The translations under genes and the position numbers were made by a program. From the NCBI GenBank assembly GCA_903813345.2, contig CAIIXF020000007.1:1431730-1495729 (forward strand): a DNA stretch of 64,000 bases, given 5' to 3'. This stretch comes from Owenia fusiformis. Lineage: Eukaryota > Annelida > Polychaeta > Sabellida > Oweniidae. Shown here one piece after another: positions 46,001 to 58,000 of this stretch. Every line of letters starts with the position of its first letter. Position 1 is the first letter of the stretch. A model generated the notes under the pieces. The model was not told the DNA's origin, ran no database searches, and worked only from the letters and a program-made list of their open reading frames with translations.

Positions 46001-49000
46001 TATCTCCCAAACACAGGACTCTAGGCATCATCCAATGTTCTCTGATGACACTCTGAATGAAGGAACATTGTGGAAGATGTCTAGAGCTGCATTCACATTG
46101 AGAGGTGTTCCCATATCTCCCAGACACAGGACTCTAGGCATCATCCAATGTTCTCTGATGACACTCTGAATGAAGGAACATTGTGGAAGATGTCTAGAGC
46201 TGCATTCACATTGAGAGGTGTTCCCATATCTCCCAGACACAGGACTCTAGGCATCATCCAATGTTCTCTGATGACACTCTGAATGAAGGAACATTGTGGA
46301 AGATGTCTAGAGCTGCATTCACATTGAGAGGTGTTCCCATATCTCCCAAACACAGGACTCTAGGCATCATCCAATGTTCTCTGATGACACTCTGAATGAA
46401 GGAACATTGTGGAAGATGTCCAGAGCTGCATTCACATTGAGAGGTGTTCCCATATCTCCCAGACACAGGACTCTAGGCATCATCCAATGTTCTCTGATGA
46501 CACTCTGAATGAAGGAACATTGTGGAAGATGTCTAGAGCTGCATTCACATTGAGAGGTGTTCCCATATCTCCCAGACACAGGACTCTAGGCATCATCCAA
46601 TGTTCTCTGATGATACACTCTGAATGAAGGAACATTGTGGAAGATGTCTAGAGCTGCATTCACATTGAGAGGTGTTCCCATATCTCCCAGACACAGGACT
46701 CTAGGCATCATCCAATGTTCTCTGATGACACTCTGAATGAAGGAACATTGTGGAAGATGTCTAGAGCTGCATTCAGAGAATGGTCATTTCAATGTAGTGT
46801 CTAACATTATGATTTAATAAAATACTGTAAAACATATACAATTTTCAGACATCTCAAAGGAACATTCTTGAAATGGTAAAATCGTGAATTCAAGATGACA
46901 TAATTTAGAATTGTACACCTGGCACAAATTGAGGCACTTTCAAAAGTTGCAGAAGCATGGATAAATGAAAAGAACCAGAAGTACAAATTCATGAAAATTG
47001 CTGCTGTGAATTCAATGTGTTTTATAGTACCCAAGTGGAAACCCAAAAAGGGAGTTCAAATTAAGAGGTGTTCACAATAGAGAGGTGTTTACATATTTTC
47101 CAGTACCTGTTCCTTGTTGAGCTCATGTTTATGATGAACCAGATCAGCCTCTATAGACTTGCGCTGACCCTCAAACTCTGGTCGCTCTAGCTTCATTAAA
47201 TCAAACAGCAAGCGATCTACCGAGGCAGTATCTGTGATTGTCATATCTATGACACACACCTTCTCAACAGGCAATCTCTGGTAGCCATCACCTATAATAT
47301 TAGTAGAGTTACCATAACTATCTTCCAAAAAAATATTCTTGTGAATTTCTGAAGTACTCAGCAAACTGAACATTGTACTGTAAGGAAAACTTATTATGGT
47401 GCATCAATCAGATTATAATCATTTCTACAACAAATATATTTACCAGCATGTAAACTTTATTTTTTAATGTTTAAGGCTTTGATATCTAAAACATTATGTC
47501 ATTGTCGTATTAATTTCCCCACAGACGATTTTTATGGTACCTGTTACACATCAGCTTTAAATTGCTACGTCATGCAGCATTTTGAAAAAAACTTTTTTAA
47601 CAAGGGATTTTGTTCCTATGAAAGTTACCTCAAAAATTCTTTATTACAAAGCTTTTGTTGTCAAAGTGCTTTGTAATGAAGGAATTAAATCTACTGTGTA
47701 ACTCTAACCTTCATTTACATCTTAAGTGTAATTTGTTTACCTTTCAAGAAAAGTGGGGCTGATGTACTGAAATAGAGGCAAAAGTCCTGGTGTATAAGAA
47801 GCTCCATATCTCCCACCCTAACTGTCCTATTCCCCTCTTTATCCACGGTGAATTGTTTCAACAACAGGGCCCTGAATAGTGGATCCAGGGGTTTTCTTTC
47901 ACAATGGCTCACTAATACAGTAATACCTACAACAGAATTGTACGGCAATTAAAACAGAAATACAATACATACAATATTAATGGTATTGTATAGCATTTAT
48001 TACAGTGGGTTTACAGTGCACAGTAGAGCATCAGATACAAACAAGGTATGAACATGACAATGTCACCAATTTGCTACAATTACAAAAGTGTAACCATTTG
48101 TTACAGATATCAACAACTGAAGACTATAACAATATATAATCACTTCTCTCAACTGAGAGTAGACGTTTCATTTACATGAAAAATTGAATGTTTGCAGTAT
48201 GACACTGTATTAACTCACCATGCAGTATAGCATTAGCCAGTTTATAATCCAGTTCCTCATCATCAGCCTCAACAATCCATAGGTTGTTTTCAGGATGTAC
48301 AATCTCATCTTCAATGGTGAAGTTGTACATCTCTGTAGGGTTAGTAACAGATGTGACTGGTCTGTAGTCACTTCCAACACCAGTACCGCGAGATACTGCA
48401 CTACGACTGCAAAATAATGTTCAGATGGTTAATGAAAACAATGAATGAAATCCTATTATAAGGACTAATGTGAAGAAGTTAGTTCATCACCCCAGTGGGG
48501 ATCGTAATCCACAATCCTCAATTTCCAGGCAAATGCTCGAGTACTTAGCTGACCAGTTGACTTTCTCATATCAACATTTCATGTATAATATTCAACAGCC
48601 ATGCCTTACATGAGTTTTAACATTGTATGTGTTTAAATTCTACACATATATTTTAACTGTTAAATCACATTTCAAAGGAACAGACTAATTTTGAAGGAGG
48701 TTACAATACATGTATCTATTATTGAGTTTTTGTGTCATGCATAATTTGTTAAGTTATACGTTTTATACTTTTTCCTAGAATCTAAACGATACTTCTTAAT
48801 TATTATTTGCTAATTGAACTAGATAATGGCAACTCCGCGGAGTAGCAAATCGCAACAAACAAAATATCAATTACCGAATTCCAATCAATTATACTCATTA
48901 CTTTGGTTAAAATTGAAAAATTTAGATTTTAGAATTGCAAATTCCTGCAAAGCAACCATTTTGAATTTTCTGAGGTACAAATCTGAAAAATAATATAGTG

Positions 49001-52000
49001 TATTGTGATCTACTCCAAAATTCCTTCAATTTGAGTATTATATAGCCATATGTTGAAGGGATCGAAAAGTTATTGCGAAATCATTCACTTGGTAAAAATG
49101 TAAAAATAATATAGAATAAAATGTTTAATATACTGCAAAATAAGTTGCATTAAGAGAAAATCATAGAGAATATTTTTTCCAGTATAGTAGGCAGTTATTT
49201 TTTGTATTATAGCGGAAAAAAATATAATACGTATTTTGAAGAATTATTTTTGATTTAATAATATTATTCGTGTATTATTTAAAGGGAACAACATATAATA
49301 CCATATAATATAGAATAATATTTTTCTCAGGAGCAAATAATATGTTGGCATCTGCAATCAAAAACCGATTATACGCGTTTATTTTCCAGCCGTTAATCCC
49401 TAATTATTCAATTCCGATGAAATGAGTTTCATTCATACTGATTATTAATCCGTTTGTTATGGTTAATGGATTAATCTCTACAGCTGATGGCTCTTAACAA
49501 ATTCCACGAAAATAATTTGCAGAATAAGTTTTTACATATATATTTGATTGTATAATGTCCAAATTGTTATGATTAACATTGCGTTAAATTTTTGATTCAA
49601 TCAATTAATTCATTGTAAAGTTAATTTTTGAATTTTTAATTAATTGGTTTTCCTCACATTTTTATTACATTGTTTCTCTGTCACATTAGGTTTTTGGCAA
49701 ACAACTCTTAAATCCCCCTCTTACACAGATACAAACAACCACCTGTATTCACTTTGCCAACAAAAAACAGTCATGACACAGAACTGCTCAATAATTAATC
49801 AACACATTACACATTTTATACAGAACCATACTTAAGGACCCCCCCCCCCCCTCCCCGTGGCCAAAGATTCTTTCAAATTCATATAGTTTTTTAACATTCA
49901 CATACATGTATTGACATTCCAGAGCAATATAATAAGTCAAACGTTAATCCCTAATTATTCAATTTCTATGATTTGAGTTTTGTTCACACCGATAAATAAT
50001 CTGTTTGTTAGAGTTAATGGATTAATTTCTACAGCCGATGGTTCTAATTTCAACCGAAAAATAATTTGCAAATTTAGTTTTTCATATTTATTTGATCGTA
50101 TAATGTCCCTTACGTTATAATTAACATTGTGTTAAAATTTGGATTTAATTGATTGACTCAATGGAAAGTTAATTTTTAATCAATGGCTTTCCTCACATTT
50201 TTACTCCATTGGGTTTCCTCACAATTTAAATCAATAGTTTCTCTGTCAAATTAAGCTTACTACAAACAAGACTTAAAGCCCTCTCTCACACAGACACAAA
50301 CACCTTTATTCACTTCACAAACAACAAAACATTGATGACACGAAATTGCTATATATCAATACAATACAAATTTGATAGAGGTCCATGGCAAGGAAGGGGG
50401 GGGTCGTTGGGTTCGAGTAAATCACCCTCCCCCTTGCCAAAATTCTTTCAAAATCCTATTATAAATTCTGAACCCTTGGTATGTTTTGATCCCCTGGGCT
50501 GATAATAAATAAGGAAACGTCCATTAGGTTAACCGATACAAGTGGTGTTAAGCCATGCTAAAACAAAATAAGAACTTGTATTCTCTCACATTTCACAATT
50601 CGTGTGTTTTCTGTTATCCATATAATATCTGAGATATAAACCGGGATATCCCGGGAGGGGGATATAAACATCAGATTAGTACATGATGTTATACATTTGT
50701 GTCTTCTACAATTGGATCATTTCTTTTTATTACAACTTTCTTTGTTTTCCATTTCCAAATATACATGTATATATTCAAAAGGTGCGAGAATCGGTATGTT
50801 TAGTTGTTTGATAATGAAAATAAAGAAGTGGGCACAATTTACATTTATTCCTAATGTTTCATCTGACAAAGCAATGATTACGCTTTGAGCAAATTGGTGC
50901 ATGGTAGAACAAACTGATGTAAATAACATATTGACATACATGTACAGCATGTCAGAGCAATATGATAAGTAAAATGTTAATCCCTAATTATTTCATTTCT
51001 TTAATATGAGCTTCATTAACACTGATAACTAATCCGTTTGTTAGAGGCAATGGATTAATTTCCTACAGCCAACAGTTCTATGTTCCACAAAAAAATTATT
51101 TGAAAATTAAGTTTTTCATATTTATTTGATTGTATAATGCCCCTTATGTTATGATTAACATTGTGTTAAAATTTGGATTTAATTGATTGACTCAATGGAA
51201 AGTTAAGTTTTAATCAATGGGTTTCCTCATATTTTACTCCCTTGTTTCTCTGCCACATTAAGTTTACAACAAACAACATTTAAGGCCCCCTCTTACACAG
51301 ACACAAACAACCACCTGTATTCACTTTGCCAACCACAAAAATAGTCTTGACACAGAACTGCTCAATTTTTCAGTTAAATACATTACGCATGTATTGATGT
51401 CAGAGCAATATGAGTAATACCTTAATCCCTAAGTTTTTTCAATTTCTACGAAATGAGTTTTGTTCACTGGTAACTAATCCGTTTGTTAGAGTTAATGGAT
51501 TAATATCTAGAACTGATTCTTCTAATTTCCACAAAAAAAAGTTTTTCATATTTATTTGATGGTATAGTGTCCCTCTTTCTATGATTAACATTGTGTTAAA
51601 ATTTGGATTGAATTGATTAATTCATTGGAAAGATAATTTTTTGATTTTTAATTGATAACTTTTCTTCACATGTTTACTCCATTGTTAACATTAATTTAAA
51701 TCAAATTAAATTCATTAATTTCTTCTAAATAATTATTTTGTAAATATGTTTCAAATAGAAATAGAACAATAAAAATAAAATGTATGTGTGACATTTGTAA
51801 GTAATGGAGATGAGAAGGCCAGTAGAACGGTTAATCCTATTAACTGCCATGCTGTGCATTCTTTGTTTTGTTTGGTTAAGTAATTAACCAGATGGATTGT
51901 ACATCAAGTTGGGCGAGAATAATCGCAGATTCTGGAGATCATCCGGTATCTATGATATAGATGCTTTTCATGATCTTTGGAATATCTATCTCGAAAGAAA

Positions 52001-55000
52001 AGACCGCGTCTCTAAGTATATTAAGAATAAGATGGTAAATCACCACATTAATGTTATAATAAAAAATGCAGGTAAGAAATGTTCTAATGACAGGTCCTAT
52101 TGGAATACCCTTAACATGTTCAATAGGAACAATAACAGCCCAATAAAAATTGCCCATCCAGAATATCCTGATATTATCATTGACGACCCCAAGAAAGTTG
52201 CCGTTATTTTAAAGGAATATTGGAAAAATGTAGGGGAAAAGAGCAGAAACATTGAATCCTCCGGTATCCCTAATGATTTAAGCAATTCTATTAACCATGA
52301 GTTCAACCTTGTTGACCCAGATAACCCCAATGCTAATATTTTAGATCAGGTTGATTTTAACATCGAGACCCTTGACAGCCATATCAAGAAGTTATCTAAT
52401 GGGAAAGCTGTTGGCACTGATCTAATCCCTAACGAATTTATGAAATATGGAGGCCCAATCATAAGTGAAACTTTAACCGATATATTTACTAAATGCAAAC
52501 ATCTCGAATCTTTTCCCGAACAGTGGAAGGAAGGAATATTAAAGCCCCTCCACAAAGGAGGGGACCCACACGACCTTAACCTTTTTAGGGGTATCACAAT
52601 CACTTCCAATGTTTTCAAATTGTTTTGTTCAATAGTTAATAAGGATCTTATAAATTTTTGCGAAGCGGAAAATATTTTCGGTGAATTCCAAGGAGCCTTT
52701 AGAAAAGGCCACCGCCTCGAAAATAATATTTTCACAATGAAGTCAATCTGCAGCCTTAGAAAAAGTAGCCGTCAAAAGACATTTTTGTCTTTCCTAGATA
52801 TATCTAAAGCATTTGACGTAATAGATCGCGACTTAATGTTTTTAACCCTATGGAAGAAAGGTATAAGAGGCAAGATATGGAGATTGATTCGGGAAATGTA
52901 TAACGATAATAAAACAAAAGTCGTATTTGGTGAAGGTAATGAAACGAATTGGTATTCTAGTTCTTTCGGAGTAAAACAGGGCTGTGTGCTCTCTACAACA
53001 CTGTTTTCAATCATTATGTCCGATCTCCAAGACCAGCTATTAGCGGCCAACATGGGAGTGAAATTGAACAAACAACACATTCCCGCTCTAATGTTTGCCG
53101 ACGATATTGTGCTCTTTGCTACGTCAGAACAAGAATTAAAAACAATGCTCGCGATAGTAAATTCTTTTGCAATTAAATGGGGGTTTTCATTTAGCGAAAG
53201 AAAATCCAAAGTCATGGTTGTCGGTCAAAAAACAGATAAAGGTAAAGAATGGCCCTTTGGTGACTTGAAACTTTCAGAAGTTCAGTCATACAAGTATCTT
53301 GGGTATTATTTTAACAAAAACTTACAAGATACTGAACACATAAACCTAATGATACCTAAATCCAAGAAGCTTAACGGTTTTATTAATTACACACTCAATA
53401 AACACCTTAATGTAAAACGCCTCGAATTCGGTACACAGCTATATAAAAGTAACTTTCTATCGAGTATACTTCACTCATGCCCAATCTGGGCATCCGATAC
53501 AAAAACCAATGACTCAAACTTAAAATCCATGCAGTATAATGCTGGGAGAGCAATTTTAAGTCTTAAAGGTACCCCAGCCTATGAGGCTATTATAGCAGAC
53601 CTTGGTTGGTCTCCAATTAAATTTGTCATCCTTAAAAGGCAAATAGAATACTTTTTGTATGTAAAATACCATAAGCCTCATTCGCTTAACGCATTTCTCT
53701 TATCCCAAATGGAGAAGCGGATGCAATGTGGAACTAGAAATCCTTGGAATTATGTACATTTTATGCATAGCGCATTGATTAAGTTAGGTTTCTCAGGTGG
53801 GAGTAAAGAGCCAGAGGAAAATATTAGAAGATTTTACACAGAAAGAATTCATAAAATGTCTAATGATTACATATCGGAGGGAGTTGCAAAGAAAAGCAGT
53901 CTTAACCTTTACAATTCCCTAAATTTACAGCCAGACAATGGTTTAGCGTATTATCTTCAAAATGATTTCGACTTCAAAAGTGCCCGCATTAAGTTCCTTG
54001 CACGTGCAGGGAAGTTCAACTTGCGAGATGAAAAGAGTAAATGGAAGAACATAGTCCCCCCCATATCTCCTACGTGCGAATGGTGCCCAGACACAATAGA
54101 AAATCTGGAGCATAGACTTACGATATGCCCACAATTTCAAGCTGACCGAGCTATTTTTCATGAAACTATAAGCAAAACGATACCCAAAAATCTTTCTGAC
54201 ATATTCTTTGAAAGTCCTCCCCTACAGCAGTTAAAATGGATTATCGGGGATGAGGCTTATAACCTAGGTGGACACGATATGGGTCACACTTTTGACAACA
54301 TTAGTAAATGTTTTTTAAAGTCAGTATTTTAGCATAACAATTATTTTAGTACTTTAACAGACTACATAAAGCTGGTTTTAAACATGTTTTAGAAAAAATG
54401 CTAATATTGTATGTAAATGTCCAACTGGATGCACACAATTGTAGTGCCGCTGTTATAAAAGCGTAGAATCCAAATAAATAAATAAAAATAAATAAAAATA
54501 ATATTTTTTAGAACCCAAATAATACAATATAATTTGATATATTCTGTTTAGATTGAAAAATACTAGAAAATAATATTTTTTAGAATAGAAAAAAATTCTA
54601 AATAAACTGCAATCATCATATTTGGATCTCACTTATTTTTAATTATATTATATTAATCTCTATATAATAGAGTATATTATGCTGATTATATTTTTTTCCT
54701 TCATAATATAATATAATAATTACAATACTGAATGGAAATACTGTATTATTACGCATCTTTTTACACAAATATCCGAAAATAAAACATCTTTTTATATATT
54801 ATTTTATTGATTTCACCAAGTGATTAGACGGCCATTTTGAATTTTACGATGCTCGAATCAGAAAAAAGATACAATATTTGCAATCTACTCTTCATTGCCT
54901 TTCATTTGAGTATAATAAAGCTATACTTCAGAAAGATCTAAAAATTAGCGAAAATTTCTGTTTTCCTGACCCCCCATACACGGGCCCCTGGGGTCAGGAT

Positions 55001-58000
55001 GAAAAACATGGAATATATGTAAAAAAGATAGATGTTGCGAATACATTACCAAAATTTCAAACAATAATATTAATAACTTTGGTTTAGAATGAAAAATTTA
55101 TGATTTTTGCGAAAAAGTCCCGTCATTTTTAAAGCGGCGGCCATCTTGAAAAAATCCATTTTGAATTTTCTGAGGTACAAATCTGACAAATAATACCATA
55201 ATTGTGATCTACTCCAAAATTCCTTCAATTTGAGTATTATATAGCCATACTTTGAAGGGATCGAAAAATTATTGTGAAATCGTACATTAGACGGCCATTT
55301 TGAATTTTACGAGGCTCGAATCAGAAAAAAGAAACAATATTTGCAATCTACTCTTAATTACCTTTCATTTGAGTATAATAAAGCTATACTTCAGAAAGAT
55401 CTAAAAATTAGCGAAAATTTCTGTTTTCCTGACCCCCCTACACGGCCCCTGGGGGTCAGGATGAAAAACACGGAATATATGTGAAATAGATAGATGTTGC
55501 AAATATACTACCGAAATTTCAAACAATAATATTAATTACTTTGGTTCAGAATGAAAAATTTATGATTTCTACGAAAAAGTCCCGTCATTTTTAAAGCGGC
55601 GGCCATCTTGAAAAAAATATACATCTTTCCACCAAATATAAAGAAAATCTGTCAACTAATATTTGAGTTATCTTCCGGACGGACGGACGGACTGACTGAC
55701 TGATGGACTGACGGACGGACGGAGGGCTTCACTATATCCCTACCGAACTTCGTTCGTTGGGATAACAATAATATAGCACGATTTGTCACATGAAACATTG
55801 TCATGAACAATTCTCATGACTTACCACATGAAACTTTGACACAATTCATTCCAACATTGTCATGACTTACCACATGAAACTTTGACATGATTTATGCCAT
55901 TATACAACTTCATAATTTATGCAATCATGTATTATCACGATTGTCAATATGCTACTTCCTATCACGATCCTCATTCATTACAATTGATGAATACACAGTT
56001 CGCTTACACGACACACAAGGCAAATCTTTGACCCCTAAGTGAAAGGCGACAATGACTAATTTTAAGTGATATCACCCTAAGGCACCTCGACAAATCCACT
56101 AGGTAACTAAACTATTACCTTGTGTATGCTCTTGACTCAAAGACATTGGAGCGTGATTCAGTGTAGCGAGACAAAGTGCCAGTATGAGCCCTTGAATGAG
56201 AGCGACTAGTTCCAGTGTCAGACATTGTGATCTCACTGGTGATGTCAGAGAAGCTGATGGCTGTCTGTCTACTGGGTGGAATATCCCTACTGTCATACTG
56301 GTGGTCTGAGTTCTCCCCCTGAGCCCCCAGTGCATCATTTATTTGCATCACTGTAACATGTGACATGTAAAATTAGATGACTTACAACACTTGGAATATA
56401 TGGAGCTTGCAAAAGTGGTCTGAAATGGTGCAAAAAGAGACTGGTTTGATGCAACATTTCATTTTGAATCCATAACTCACTTAATCAAAATTTCTATTGT
56501 CAAGTTTAAAATCTGTAATACAGTTGAGTTAGTTGTATTTTGAAAGTCTTCAACTTTTATACGAAGATAATGTCTTTGTGCATAAGATGGAAATACTTAC
56601 AAAATTCGTCAAAGTCCTCAAGGATGACATCACTGTCGCGTATGATGTTAGCACTTGTCTGAAGTGTTGTCACCCACACATCAGCCTGGTTGTCAGGGTC
56701 TATAAGTAGCGGCCAGCAATGACGTCTATTATGACAACACACACGCATAATCAGCGCATTCTCCAAAGCCTGTCCATCTTGTGGAAGGTTCTTTAACTGC
56801 CAATCACTTAATTCATCAAATGTACTTAGGACATCTTGAATACTGAACTCTTGCCTGATTGCCACATATTCCATTGTAGGGCTTTCCTCTGGGAATACAT
56901 CCATGTTGGTTGTTTCTTCATTGGTGGTGACTCTATGTGTGTTGGTCACTGGGACATGGAGAGTACTGCTTGACTCTCTCTGAGCCTGGTTTACTTGTGG
57001 ACCGCCACTGGCTTGATGAGCCCCACCCTCTTGAACACTCCTGGGTCCACTGGTGACAGAGTGAGCATCCGCATCATCAGGTGAACTAGAGCTACTGTGT
57101 ATGTCATTACTATGAATGTCACCTAAGAATAAATATAGACACGATGCTGCCGATTGCCTTTATCAAAATGTACATATTATTCCAGGTCCTCATTATTAAA
57201 CTAAGTGAAACAGCATAGAATAAAGTACAGGAGACAGACAGAAAATCAGTTAACTTTAACTTTTTTCCAAAAAGGCACACAATTGGCAATGGCAATGCAA
57301 GGCAAGAGAAAAAATGAATATCAAATAATTGTATAGTCAAGAGATGAACTTGACAATATCAAAAGCTGTGAGTTTTACCTGTTAGATGTGTTGTGCCTCT
57401 TGTCTGTGGTGGGGTGATAGACCCGGATATGATGCTTGGACGTGCTAAGAGATTATGTAGACGAACACTCAATGATGTCATAGGTTTGTCTCTTTGAGCC
57501 CCCACAACAAAGAATGGGTCAAAGTTCCCTAATCGACATCTTTCCATCCAATCATCCAACAGCTCCTTTCTGTTAAACACAATTACAAATATGAATTATC
57601 ACTTAACTTTCTTGAATCTTCTTTTCATGAGGGTTCAATGTTCTGATTCATTTGTTGTATCTTAAAGAAGCTCATGATTGAGTCTTGGACAGTACATGTA
57701 TATTTAGCAACTACATTTACTTTAATTCAATACACTTTTTCAATGAAATCAAAATACTAGGTTACTCTCACAAATCTAAAATTATTATCAAGATCCTTTG
57801 GACAAATTATTTCCCTGCTAACAAAGACAACCCACTGAGATCAGTTCAATATATTCAAAAAATCTTTAATATACCAGATCATGCTAATTCCGAGCACTCC
57901 TATTATCACGGTGTATAACCCAAACGCTCCTACATGCACGACGGAGCGTTACATTTACGCGGAAACGCTCCGGAGCGAAATAAAATGGCGGCTAATGAAG

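Larger units (their letters stand above)
48829..55762 (-). mobile_element. Composite Helitron-like element with nested insertions
   Basis: On the minus strand, the 5' end is TCCCAACGAACGAAGTTCGG after a host A. The 3' end has an ACTCCGCGGAGT hairpin, a short spacer and CTAG before a host T. Both ends match the 398-bp copy at 1162-1559. The sequence between (6.9 kb) holds direct repeats and the LINE, so only the ends and about 1.5 kb are likely original. Two separate elements of one family could also explain the two ends. No Rep/helicase is seen. Confidence 0.55.

Noticed and set aside
45567-46627. Series of 70-codon ORFs with near-identical peptides
   Set aside because: They follow a 113-bp period that is not a multiple of three and simply reflect the satellite.
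47292-47373. Upstream acceptor extending DNHD1-like window exon 7
   Set aside because: Using it adds a segment that does not fit the dynein family and gives the wrong phase from the preceding exon; the TATAG acceptor fits both.
52346-53215. Minus-strand ORFs under the LINE
   Set aside because: They are shadows of the reverse transcriptase frame.
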